From contig NZ_CP054140.1 of the NCBI RefSeq assembly GCF_016446285.1, positions 1,221,501-1,285,500 of the forward strand: a stretch of 64,000 bases of DNA, given 5' to 3'. Made by a program: the position numbers and the translations under genes. Source of the DNA: Desulfobulbus oligotrophicus. GTDB lineage: Bacteria; Desulfobacterota; Desulfobulbia; Desulfobulbales; Desulfobulbaceae. Numbering within the stretch: position 1 is the stretch's first letter; the number at the start of each line of letters is the position of its first letter. The notes below the pieces were generated by a model, which worked only from the letters and a program-made list of their open reading frames with translations, searched no databases and had not been told where the DNA came from. This document shows positions 9,496-18,700 of this stretch, one piece after another.

Positions 9496-10095
9496 TCATC
9501 CACCCTGGCGACTGTTGTAAATTTCCGGGTCTGTTGCGGCAAACAGACGAAAGTCTGCCAATGATTCCTCACGCAGCACCCCTTCGATCAGCTCTATGCC
9601 CCGGCGGGAGAGTTCGCCCCGCCAGTCGGCAGGCATCGGACCTTCATCAAAACCCGTGATGGCCATCATCTCGGGATCAGCGCCCGCAATAACCAGAGAC
9701 CGGATTCCAGACCACAGTACAGCACCAAAACACATGGCACAGGGGCTCCAGTTGACGACCAGTTGATGGACAGGCAGATCAGGACCGCCCAGGTCATAGG
9801 TTTTGAGCTGTTGCTGGGCCAGGGAGATTGCCATGATTTCGGCATGGGCTGATGAGCAGCAGCTGGGGACCACCCGGTTGACACCAATGCTTATCAGCCG
9901 TCCTGAATCGCGTTCAAAAACTCCGGCGGCAAAGGGGCCGCCACTGCGATGCACAGTGTTCAGCCGGGCAAACTGCAGCACCGCGGCCATGCGTGAATTG
10001 AGATCAGGCATGTACTCCGGCAGGGAGGCAAGTTCGGTTGTTATCCAGTCCGGCAGCTCAAGGCTGACGTGCAGAGAGAGTGAGGAGGTGTTCAT
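9496..10095 (-). CDS. Nucleoside/nucleobase deaminase (CDA fold)
   Basis: 199 residues from ATG 10095. Zinc-dependent cytidine-deaminase-fold motifs are present: HAEIMA with the His ligand and catalytic Glu, and SPCAMCFGA with the two Cys ligands. This PCxxC form is typical of guanine deaminase and tRNA adenosine deaminase (TadA) relatives. About 50 extra N-terminal residues set it apart from TadA, so a purine-base deaminase is more likely. The frame is open to 10158, but that would overlap the upstream gene and adds unlikely residues. It follows the DMT gene on the same strand with a gap of about 20 bases. Confidence 0.8.
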   Translation of the reverse strand: MNTSSLSLHVSLELPDWITTELASLPEYMPDLNSRMAAVLQFARLNTVHRSGGPFAAGVFERDSGRLISIGVNRVVPSCCSSAHAEIMAISLAQQQLKTYDLGGPDLPVHQLVVNWSPCAMCFGAVLWSGIRSLVIAGADPEMMAITGFDEGPMPADWRGELSRRGIELIEGVLREESLADFRLFAATDPEIYNSRQGG

Positions 10096-10114
10096 AGGCG
10101 AAAAGGGAAGGGTG

Positions 10115-10471
10115 TCATGCAGCCATGAGCTTGCTGCGGAAAAGGAAAAAGACCGCACCCAACAGGCAGAGTCCGGCCCACAGGTAATCGAGGGTAAGTT
10201 TTTCTTTCAGGTAGATGATGGAAAAGGGAACGAAGATCAGGAGAGTGATGACCTCCTGGAGAATTTTTAACTGCCCCACGCTCATGACATTGTGACCGAT
10301 CCGGTTGGCCGGCACCTGGAAGAGATACTCAACAAGGGCGATGCTCCAGCTGACAAGAGCAGCGATGATCCATGGTTTGTGGGTCATGCTCTTCAGATGA
10401 CCGTACCAGGCAAAGGTCATAAAGATGTTACTGCAGATTAAGAGGGCGATGGTCAGCGAGTAACGGTTCAT
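10115..10471 (-). CDS. DMT-family (DUF486) small membrane protein
   Basis: About 118 residues with four predicted membrane helices: SLTIALLICSNIFMTFAWYGHL, PWIIAALVSWSIALVEYLF, a middle helix ITLLIFVPFSIIYL, and LWAGLCLLGAVFFLF. This is the DUF486 pattern, a single-repeat relative of drug/metabolite transporters that would work as a dimer. I chose ATG 10471 (MNRYSLT); the frame extends to 10495. The substrate is unknown. It likely forms a two-gene unit with the deaminase gene. Confidence 0.75.
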   Translation of the reverse strand: MNRYSLTIALLICSNIFMTFAWYGHLKSMTHKPWIIAALVSWSIALVEYLFQVPANRIGHNVMSVGQLKILQEVITLLIFVPFSIIYLKEKLTLDYLWAGLCLLGAVFFLFRSKLMAA

Positions 10472-10610
10472 GGGCGGTTTCCGGTGAGGCGGCAAGATGA
10501 ATGAGACAATGAGATACCGTCATACAGCATATCATTTTTTCATTGAGAAAGACACTGTAGCAGGAAGATGATGCTGTTTAAACAGTGAATTTTAACGATG
10601 GAGACGAGGT

Positions 10611-10742
10611 GGAGGAGAACGGGTCATGGCCGGTGTTACCCGGTTTCTTGAAAAGCGACTCAAGCTCAAGGTCAACCAGGAGAAAAGTAAGGTGGCTCAT
10701 ATCGACGAGATCAGAGGCCTTCTAAGGGTTAGAGGGATTTAG
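10611..10742 (+). pseudogene. Group II intron reverse transcriptase/maturase remnant
   Basis: Translating from 10611 gives GGERVMAGVTRFLEKRLKLK and then VNQEKSKVA before the match decays and stops at 10740. ERVM, TRFLEKRLKLKVN and EKS are typical of the thumb-side end of the reverse transcriptase domain in bacterial group II intron proteins (LtrA type). Roughly 30 codons survive. The rest of the ORF and the intron RNA domains are missing, so this is a scar of a lost retroelement. Confidence 0.7.
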
Positions 10743-11168
10743 CCTCATGTGCAAAAGTGGGTAAGGCTTGCCCTGACCATCTACAGGAGACCTGTCGAAT
10801 ACCTCAAAGCCAAAATGCTGATAGAAGGCTACTGCTTGACCATTCTGTTCATTGACATCGACCAATCGAATAGATTTTTCTGATATGGCGTGGTTCAGCA
10901 ATGATTTCCCCACTCCGTAGCCTCGCGAGGACGGAGCAACAAAGAGCATTTCAAGCTTTTCATCAGCACTTCCGCTGAAGCCGAGAATCTCGTCATCTTT
11001 GTTTGTAAAGACCATGACATTTACCGCAGGAAGCCAATCATTGAGAATCTGAGAACGCAGCTCACGAAGATCGACCTCTGACAGGAAGTCGTGAGTATCC
11101 CTGACTGAAGCTTTCCAGACGTCCGTGATGATTGCGAATTCCAACTCGGATACGGCTCGAATGGTCAC
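10722..11168 (-). CDS. GNAT-family N-acetyltransferase
   Basis: 148 residues from GTG 11168 (MTIRAVSELEF). The acetyl-CoA-binding motif A is VAPSSRGYGVGKSLLNHAI near the middle, preceded by a central strand with LEMLFV. The C-terminal strand VAFYQHFGFEVFDRS is typical of the fold. It may acetylate a small-molecule amine or a protein N-terminus; the substrate is unknown. It sits between the intron remnant and IS630, and its stop lies inside the remnant, which suggests it arrived with mobile DNA. Confidence 0.82.
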   Translation of the reverse strand: MTIRAVSELEFAIITDVWKASVRDTHDFLSEVDLRELRSQILNDWLPAVNVMVFTNKDDEILGFSGSADEKLEMLFVAPSSRGYGVGKSLLNHAISEKSIRLVDVNEQNGQAVAFYQHFGFEVFDRSPVDGQGKPYPLLHMRLNPSNP

Positions 11169-11290
11169 TTTCCAATCCCTTTAACGTGGCCATCACCGGG
11201 AGCGGTACGCGATCCAGTGCATGGCATGGTTTGACCTTCTTTCTCGTGGGTCCCGCATTAGTGGCTAACCTCTGTTACCCTTCGATGCCC
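11169..11290. other. Intergenic flank of the IS630 element
   Basis: About 120 bases between the GNAT start and the IS630 left end. It should hold the GNAT promoter. I see no gene or repeat. Confidence 0.3.
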
Positions 11291-12430
11291 TAGTGTCCCG
11301 TGCGGTTAATAGAGTCTTTTAATATTTCTTGTGTTATAGTGCCGTATGGCACGCAAACACGAGAAATTTACGATAACAGACGAACAACGCCAAGACCTTG
11401 AGGCGTTGTTGCGCTCACCGAAAACAGCCCAAGATCTGGCATCTCGGGCCAAGATTATCCTCTTAACGGCATCAGGTAAAACTGCCGAGGATTTGATTGT
11501 CGAATTAGGGACAACTTTTCGCACAATCTATCGATGGAGGAAACGATTTAAAGAGTATGGCATCCACGGGCTTGTCGATCGTCCTCGTAGCGGCCAGCCA
11601 AAAAAACTGACCGATGCAACGGTCAAAGAAGTTTTGCGGATGACAGTTGAGTGCATTCCTCATGAGGCAACCCATTGGAGTGTTCGCCTTATGGCCAAAG
11701 CCGCCAAGGTCACCACGTGGCAGGTGCGACAGATATGGAATGCAGCCGATTTAAAACCGCATCGGCTTAAAAATTTCAAAATCAGCAATGATCCGAATTT
11801 TGCTGAGAAAGTAATCGATATTGTTGGCCTGTACATGAATCCACCTGAAAATGCGGCTGTGTTTTCCGTTGATGAGAAAACGCAGATTCAAGCGTTGGAT
11901 CGTACCCAGCCAATGTTGCCCATGCGGCCCGGCCAGATTGAGCGTCGCACGCATGATTACAAACGAAATGGCACCACCAATTTATACGCTGCCTTCGACA
12001 TTTTAACCGGACAAGTGCTTGGCCGAACAACCAAAAGGCATCGAGCCAAGGAGTTTCTCGACTTCTTGCGGCAGTTGAATAGGGCCGTTCCAGCCGAGGT
12101 TGCCCTCCATGTCATACTGGACAACAGCAGTACCCATAAAACGGCAGATGTGATGCAATGGCTCAAGGCCCACCCTCGGTTTACGTTCCATTTCACACCA
12201 ACCAGTGCATCATGGCTGAATGCGGTTGAAAGCTGGTTCGGCCAACTGGAGCGCAGAGCCATCCACCGAGGGGTGTTTACAAGTGTCAAAGATCTCAGAG
12301 ATGAAATCCACCGCTTCATCAAGCAGCACAATAACAGATCGGCCAAGCCATTCACATGGACAAAGACTGCAGCGGTGATACTTGAAAAGGTCTCAAAATT
12401 AAAAGACGACACTAACCGCACGGGACACTA
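11291..12430 (+). mobile_element. Intact IS630-family insertion sequence with TA duplication
   Basis: The element proper spans 11293-12428 (1136 bp) and is flanked by TA at 11291-11292 and 12429-12430, the target duplication expected for IS630/Tc1-mariner elements. The terminal inverted repeats are about 31 bp (11293-11323 and 12398-12428): the outer 16 bases GTGTCCCGTGCGGTTA are identical, then four or five mismatches, then ten identical bases (GTCTTTTAAT). It carries one transposase gene with no frameshift. The complete ends and open frame suggest a recent, possibly active copy. Confidence 0.92.
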
Positions 12431-12431
12431 G
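11346..12431 (+). CDS. IS630-family transposase
   Basis: 361 residues. N-terminal helix-turn-helix (LASRAKIILLTASGKTAEDL then FRTIYRWRKRF) recognises the ends. The DDE catalytic residues are in FSVDEK, VILDNSSTHK and NAVESWFGQ. The last residues (NRTGH) are encoded by the right inverted repeat. The stop codon TAG at 12429-12431 is made of the duplicated target TA plus the first flanking base, so it is supplied by the insertion site rather than the element. Confidence 0.93.
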   Translation: MARKHEKFTITDEQRQDLEALLRSPKTAQDLASRAKIILLTASGKTAEDLIVELGTTFRTIYRWRKRFKEYGIHGLVDRPRSGQPKKLTDATVKEVLRMTVECIPHEATHWSVRLMAKAAKVTTWQVRQIWNAADLKPHRLKNFKISNDPNFAEKVIDIVGLYMNPPENAAVFSVDEKTQIQALDRTQPMLPMRPGQIERRTHDYKRNGTTNLYAAFDILTGQVLGRTTKRHRAKEFLDFLRQLNRAVPAEVALHVILDNSSTHKTADVMQWLKAHPRFTFHFTPTSASWLNAVESWFGQLERRAIHRGVFTSVKDLRDEIHRFIKQHNNRSAKPFTWTKTAAVILEKVSKLKDDTNRTGH

Positions 12432-12522
12432 TCACTCAACGCTTTTTCATTTTTGCGTCATCAAATATTTTCTGTGCTTCTTCGAGAGTGATATAGCCAC
12501 TTCTCCAAAGCGTATCTATGGT

Positions 12523-14024
12523 ATTTAGTCGGCCATGAAAAACTCTCAACGAGTTGGAATATATGGATAAAAATTGAAAAATATAGCACTGTAAATTGCA
12601 GGATATTGCACTTTTCCCCTTCAATTTCTGGTGATTTTCGATGCAGCCGAAGAAGCAGATTTCCAGCCCCCAGTTGGACATGTTCCGCAACCGTTTGGAG
12701 AGCATTCTCAATCATCGTCATGAGTTGTACCGGCTGAGTGGGCTGATCGACTGGGGAGTGTTTGAAAGCGAGTTTGGCAAGCTGTACTCTGAGGAAGGCC
12801 GGCCGGGGCTCCCGATTCGTTTGCTCGTAGGCCTGACCTATCTGAGCCATGCGTTCAACACGTCAGACGAAGAGACGGTACGGCGGTGGGTGGAGAACCC
12901 GTACCATCAATATTTCTGCGGGGAAGAGTACTTTTGTCATGAACTGCCGATCGATCCGTCTTCGTTGAGTCGCTGGCGAAAGAGGATAGGTGAGCAGGGA
13001 TCGGAATTGATCCTGCAGCTCACGATAAAGGCGGGGTTGACAAGCGGAGCGGTTGCGCCGACCAGTTTGGAGCGAGTGATTGTTGATACGACTGTTCAGG
13101 AAAAGGCGGTGGCGTTTCCGACCGATTCACGATTGTACAACCGCAGTCGGGAACGACTGGTCAAGTTGGCTGCGGTTTGGGGCATTCGTCTTCGGCAGAG
13201 TTACTCCCGTCTTGGACGTCAGGCCTTGTTAAAGGCCGGCCGGTATTTTCACGCCCGCCAAACCCGAAGAGCCCGTCGGGAGGTAAAACGGCTGAAGACC
13301 TATCTGGGCAGGGTGTATCGGGACATTGTGCGCAAGATCGAAGGGCAGCAGGCGCTTGGCCCAGTGCTTCTTCCCGAGCTTGCCCTGGCTGAGCGGTTGT
13401 TGACGCAGCAGAAACAGGACAAGAACAAGCTCTACAGCCTGCATGCACCGGAAGTCGAATGCATTGCCAAGGGCAAGGCACACAAGAAGTACGAGTTCGG
13501 GGTCAAGGTGAGCGTGGCCACCACCAATCGAGACAACTTCGTGGTGGGCATGTTGGCTGAACCTGGCAATCCCTATGATGGCCACACCCTGGGCAGGGCC
13601 ATTGAGCAGGTGCAGCGGATCACCGGCTGCACCGTTCAACGCAGTTTTGTCGACCGGGGCTACCGTGGTCACAAGATCAAAGAACCCCAGGTGTTGATCT
13701 CCGGTCGCAGGCGGGGAATGACACCGCAGATGAAGAAGGAACTCAAGAGACGCAGCGCCGTTGAGCCGGTGATCGGCCATATGAAGGCGGATGGCAAGCT
13801 TGGACGCAATTACCTGCTGGGTGAGTTGGGCGATAAAATCAATGCCCTGCTCTGTGGAGCAGGGCACAATATCCGTCTTATCCTCAAGAAGTTGAGGGAA
13901 AGGTTGTTTCTTCTTTTTACCGGATTGCTTTTGGTCCTCTGGTGCCGCTTCGATGGGCAAAAAAAGGGTGCCGGAGCGATCGCCCCGGCAATATGAAAAA
14001 AGGCTTTTTCAAGGACGACTATTT
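12523..14024 (+). mobile_element. Intact IS5-family insertion sequence with ATTT duplication
   Basis: The element spans 12527-14020 (1494 bp), flanked by ATTT at 12523-12526 and 14021-14024. Imperfect inverted repeats AGTCGGCCATGAAAAA (left) and AGTCGTCCTTGAAAAA (right, reverse complement) match at 14 of 16 positions. It contains one intact transposase. It sits inside a leftward gene, and removing it with one ATTT restores that gene's frame, which fixes both boundaries. Confidence 0.92.
12641..13996 (+). CDS. IS5-family transposase
   Basis: 451 residues. The N-terminal DUF772-type region (GLPIRLLVGLTYLSHAF, DPSSLSRWRKR) precedes the DDE core: Asp in VIVDTTVQEKAV, Asp in SFVDRGYRGH and Glu in AVEPVIGHMKADG. 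It has full length and no internal stop, so it is likely functional. The start ATG 12641 has no strong ribosome site, which is common for transposases. The long reverse-strand open frame inside it (13229-13960) is a compositional shadow. Confidence 0.92.
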   Translation: MQPKKQISSPQLDMFRNRLESILNHRHELYRLSGLIDWGVFESEFGKLYSEEGRPGLPIRLLVGLTYLSHAFNTSDEETVRRWVENPYHQYFCGEEYFCHELPIDPSSLSRWRKRIGEQGSELILQLTIKAGLTSGAVAPTSLERVIVDTTVQEKAVAFPTDSRLYNRSRERLVKLAAVWGIRLRQSYSRLGRQALLKAGRYFHARQTRRARREVKRLKTYLGRVYRDIVRKIEGQQALGPVLLPELALAERLLTQQKQDKNKLYSLHAPEVECIAKGKAHKKYEFGVKVSVATTNRDNFVVGMLAEPGNPYDGHTLGRAIEQVQRITGCTVQRSFVDRGYRGHKIKEPQVLISGRRRGMTPQMKKELKRRSAVEPVIGHMKADGKLGRNYLLGELGDKINALLCGAGHNIRLILKKLRERLFLLFTGLLLVLWCRFDGQKKGAGAIAPAI

Positions 14025-14935
14025 AGATGCAGTTGTAAAATTACATAATCACCTATCGCAACTCCTTTAGGTTCATTTGCTTTCACTTCAGGCGGTGATT
14101 GTTTTAATTTCATAGATGTGGAACGTGTTTCCTTTGCTTTGGTTATTATATTCGAAGGCACATTTTGAGCCTTGATGACCTTATCAAGAGCAATAATAGC
14201 CTCGTCATACCTACCGAAACTGAATGCCAAGATCCCAGTATTGAAGTTGAAAATAGGGTTATCCGGATCAATTTCCTTTGCGAGGAGAAACAAGAGTTGC
14301 TTTTCTCTTGCGCTGAGGATTTTTTCATTTGAAATGCCTACCTTGTTGAACGTAGTTGAAATGCTGGAAAGTTGCTTGTTGACTTTTCGTATTTCTTTCT
14401 CGGCATCGGCCAGTCTCTGATCCATGTTTCCCTTCATGGAATTCAAAGAATCCTCGGTTTTCCTCTGCATTGTCTTGGTTGCGTTGTCGACGCTGGTTTG
14501 AACAAGGACCAGTTTTTGATCCATTTGCTTTTGTTTTTCCCCGAACGTGGCATCAACTCTCTTTAGTCGTTCGTCAAAAGCAGCGACTTGTGTGCGTATG
14601 GTGCTTTCTGCTTCAGCAGCGCGTTTGACGGAATTCTCTATTGTCTTTCCGGCTTCTCTTACTTTTTCCGTTTCTGTTCGAATGGCCATAATATTAGTGA
14701 AGCCAACGAAGCCAAAGGCTATCGCTCCAGCGACAAAGACCGTCTGAATCAGCGCTAGTATCTGTAGGAACACCCGAAGGTTATTAGTTGAAAGATAAGA
14801 AGAATCGATTCTTTTAGCGAGACTGTCTGGCTTGAGTTGTGAGGACAGTGATTCAATTTGAGCCTCAAGTTCCCGCACCCTGGCCTCTAAGGTTCCGGTT
14901 TCAGCGATTTTGCTTTCATCGGACATATACTTCAT

Positions 14936-15265
14936 CCTCCTTTGGCTATTCAGTTAATGCTTGGGCCAACAGTATAATAAATGCCGAATTTCCGTTTATT
15001 AGGATATTGAGGCGGTATCGGCGGAATATTCCGCAACCTTCAGTCCATTTATTACCTTTTCACGTGAATATTTCCGTTTATTACAGCCATAAAAGGGTAA
15101 ACATGGAAATTGTCTCCTCCTATGGTATGCTGCACGCAACACTTTCCCCTGATTTGGCCTGCATAGTTCGATTCGTCAGCAAGTTAATACTACCAGATAC
15201 AAACGCCTTTTCAAGTTCAAGTCAACGGCCGTTGGCCAACGTCTGATCCGATGTGAGTATTGCCC
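14936..15265. other. 330-base intergenic region with direct repeats
   Basis: It should carry the promoter of the IS-split gene on the reverse strand. The 14-base sequence ATTTCCGTTTATTA occurs at 14988-15001 and again at 15070-15083. No gene is evident. Confidence 0.4.
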
Positions 15266-15612
15266 CTATGTGTTTCCTTTCGCCAAACGTTCCATCGATC
15301 CGCGCTCCAGGCGAAGACGTTCAAAGATTCGAATCAACCGCTTCCTGGTGATCGAGGTATCGATCTCAATAGGCAGCAGTTCCCGGTTGCAATCGTCAAT
15401 CACGTTGAAGGTCCGAAATCGACGACCGGCATAAAGCAAATCGCTCATAAAGTCAGCGGACCAGACCTGATTTGGCTGTAGATGCACAAGGAATGGCTGT
15501 TGTACTCGTTGCGGTAGTCGCTTTTCGGACGGCCTTAACGCTTTTTTTCGATCAGATCCCTCAATGCCCGGTTTTCCAGGGCCACTTCAGGGCATTGTGC
15601 CGGGAAACTCTA
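15266..15612 (-). pseudogene. IS3-family transposase remnant (orfA end fused to orfB part)
   Basis: Reading leftward from about 15612, AQCPEVALENRALRDLIEKKR and a stop match the end of an IS3 orfA (leucine-zipper/overlap region). The orfB-like part starts nearby (PSEKRLPQRVQQPFLVH) and continues in the 15487-15266 frame with PNQVWSADFMSD, the first catalytic Asp region, and RRFRTFNVIDDCNREL. Homology ends near ELRLERG and unrelated sequence follows. Both the middle of orfB's N-terminus and its whole C-terminus are missing, and no terminal repeats are visible. Confidence 0.8.
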
Positions 15613-15689
15613 TTTTTGACATGTCTACTCTTCAGGGAAGCTTACGATCCCATCAGCATCAAAACTTCAGCTGACTTTCACGATGAACG

Positions 15690-15706
15690 ACACTATTGTA
15701 TAGTGT
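15690..15706. promoter_or_regulatory. Palindrome overlapping a possible -10 of the dikinase gene
   Basis: ACACTAT-TGT-ATAGTGT is a perfect 7-base inverted repeat 43 bases before the ATG at 15749. It overlaps TATAGT, a passable -10. The position suits a repressor operator, but the matching -35 is weak. Confidence 0.35.
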
Positions 15707-15748
15707 TCATATTTCAATCTGTTTTTTCTAACTGTGAAAGAGGTTGCC

Positions 15749-18700
15749 ATGCCTGCCGGTCAATGTCCGATCCCATTGGCTTCTGATGCTCTCAAGGCTA
15801 ATTTGCTTGAGACCGCCACATCCGTTCAGATTCATCCCGAACTTCTTCTGCTGCGGGATGTTGTCTGCCGTTATCAGGGGCTGTTGAGTAAAATCGACAT
15901 GTTACTCTACGAAGTCAGCCATCCTTACCGCAATTGGAAGGTGATTGTTCCGGAATTGCGAGCCTATGTTCTGAAAAACCTGCACTATTACCGCGACCAT
16001 GATCAGGGGGCTGAGGCCTTTTCGTTGTTCATGTCGATCTTCTTCAATGCACTGCATGAATCCACCCGCAATGAACAGTTGCTCCGGCGTATTCTGGAAG
16101 CCATGCTGGCCTATGCCGACAAGCTGATCATGTCTTTGGACAGTTCGACGCTGTTTCGTTTTGCACCGGCCCTGGCGGATTTTTTTGCGCAACTCAACGA
16201 TCTTGATGCAACTGATCCCAAAGTGTTGCTGTTCATGGCCAAGGGGCATTATCCGGTGCAGAAAATGGCACAGCGTGTGCTGACGCTCCGGCAGCAACAG
16301 CTTGAACAGCCTTTTGATCTTCGTAGTCTGACTTTGCTGATGCGTACTCTTTTGGTGCGCAATTATGAGTACTGGCTGTCTGAAGCAGACCCGCTCCCCT
16401 GGTTTGAGCAGCAGTGCGGTGACTACTGCAGCCAGTGGCAGGGGCAGCACCTGCTTACGGCCATTTCTCATCAGCGGATCAACGAGTGCAAGCAGTCTCT
16501 TGAGGCCATTGATTTCACCGATGACTATCAACCGGCTCTGGAGCGTATTCTTGAGCTGCCGACCCACATGGATCTGGTCCGCCTGTACAAAGAGATCCCG
16601 ACCAAGATGGTTGCCGTGGAATCAGACAGTGAAGAGGCCGCCCATTTTGTTGAGAATCGCAAGCTGCTGTTTCTTTTCCGGATCATGGAAACCAGTGGTC
16701 TGTCATTGATCCATGAAGAGACCTTGCGGGAGATCAACCGTTCACTGGTGCAGCTGATCCGTAAGCAGCGCTTTGAGGAGATCGAACAGTTCTTTGTCAC
16801 CACCTTTCATCTGCTGAAGGCCAATGTCCGGGCGTATCCGCACACCTCCCTGCAGTGCATCCAGGTGATCGGCAACGAGGTGTTTAAGCGGGGTAACTCC
16901 CGATTAGTCGAGGCGTTTCTCTGGGAAACGGTTCGTTTTGGTTTTCAGTATGCCAATGTCCGTGGTGTGGACGAAGACTGGCAACCCATCGCCAACCCCG
17001 CCCATCTCACCAATATCCGGGTCTGGCTTACGTTGATCGGACAGGAGCCGAAATGGTGCTCCACCCTGTTTTCAGCACTGATTATCAATCTGCGTCTCTC
17101 AGGCACCTGTGTCCGTGATACCGATCTGTTCCAGCGGGATGTCACTGAACTGCTTAATCAGCCCATTGGACCGATTTATAATCTTGCCAAACAGTTTACA
17201 AAGTTAATGCCGGTCTTCTTTAATGAAATCGGTGCTGAGGGTGAATTGCGGGACGTTTCCACCGAGCTTGATGAGATTCACAAGCGAAAGGATGTGCTTA
17301 TCCATTTTTTACGCAAGCAGGCCCATGTCGAGTCCAGCAATCTGATTGTCGGTTTCATTGAGGGGATTTTCACCTTCTGGATCACCCTTGATCGATCATA
17401 CCTAAGTGACTACCTGCCGGAGGAGATTTTGCGTGAAATCGCCACCAGCGGGCCCTATGTTGATGACCAGCACGAACTGGCGGCACGCATCAAAAAGGAG
17501 CTGCGGTTCACCCGCATGGGCCAGATCCTGGCCTGGCCGGACGATGAACGAGAGGCCTTCCTTGCCCGGCAGACCGACCTTGCCGAGGTGGAGCGACAGC
17601 GATTTGCACTGCTGGTGCGGATGTATAAACTGTTGCACCTGAAGTACAATCTGAGCCTGCCTGAGATCCATAAACAGTTGCATCATGCCATAAACGGCGG
17701 GTTCCCCGAGTTAAGCCGGCTGCTTGACGTTCTGAAAAAAGACGACCCGATCCCCTGTCTTGAAGCATTGCTTGATGAGCTGGAGCATCTGCGCGAAATC
17801 ATTCTCAGTTCAGAGCATTTCGAGCCCAAGGAGGAGATCTACTACAAGCGGCACATTGCTGTTGATATCCCTTCGGTGTACGGTCGGTATTCTGAGCGCA
17901 AGTTTGATGCGCTTGGTCTAACCTTTCGCCTGGAGAGCCTGGCCAACATCTATCTGGAAAAGCTCTTTTCCACGGTTAACTTGAGTTTTATTACTCAGGC
18001 GACGTTTATCCATATCCTCAAATGCCTGCGTCTTTTTACCCGTGCTTTGCAGGTTGACGGTATCTTCAGTCGCCGTCTTGATACCTACATCAGTCTGCTG
18101 GCCGCTTCCATCGGAATCCGACGTTTTTCGTATACCCAGCATCTTGACATCATGCGCGGGCTCTCCGAAGGAGTGAAAGACATTATTTATGCCTATTACA
18201 CAAACATCCATCAGAACAATCTGTCCATCATTGTCCCTCAGATCGGGAAGGAGAACCTGCTTTCCAAATACCTCAACCTGTGGGACGATAAAAATCTTCC
18301 GGAAACCGTGCTCCGGGTTGCAGAGACCTTTTTTCGTGATCTGATTGCCACAACGTTCGGTTTGCAGCATCTGGACAACTTCATCGGCAAGGTGATCAAT
18401 ACCCTGGAGGCTCAGAAAGATATCCTGGATGAGAAGACGCTTGATCTGCTCATGACCTATAACCCGGAAAAGACGATCAGCAGCCTGCATTCCGAAAATC
18501 TGCGCACCCACAATCTGATTCATCTCGGGAACAAGGGGTTTAACCTGGCGGTGCTGACCAGGGACCGGCTGCCGATTCCACCGGCCTTTATCATTACCAC
18601 AGAAGTGTTTCGCTGTTATCCGGCTATTCGAAAATTTGAACGAGCCCGGGACGAGTACATGCAGCGGGTACGAACCTCGGTCACTGAATTGGAGCAGCTG

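Larger units (their letters stand above)
12436..14926 (-). pseudogene. Membrane coiled-coil/TPR-like protein gene split by IS5-family element
   Basis: The 5' part runs from ATG 14926 to 14021 and the 3' part from 12522 to 12436. Joining them with one copy of the ATTT duplication restores one frame of about 330 codons ending in TIDTLWRSGYITLEEAQK and a stop. AGGAGG sits nine bases before ATG 14926. The predicted protein has a short coiled coil (ARVRELEAQIESLSSQL), one membrane segment (about residues 52-80), a long coiled coil to about 200, and a TPR-like pair of helices (NFNTGILAFSFGRYDEAIIALDKVI). The function is unknown; a membrane-anchored scaffold is plausible. The insertion removes the last ~29 residues and appends SRP. 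Confidence 0.85.

Noticed and set aside
12436-12711. 91-codon reverse-strand frame crossing the IS5 left end
   Set aside because: It is a chimera of IS5 end sequence and the severed C-terminus of the split gene, not a separate gene.
13229-13960. 243-codon reverse-strand frame inside the IS5 transposase
   Set aside because: Antisense shadow of an intact DDE transposase, with low-complexity leucine-rich translation.
17918-18523. 201-codon reverse-strand frame within the dikinase gene
   Set aside because: Antisense to a conserved enzyme; no ribosome site and no plausible fold.
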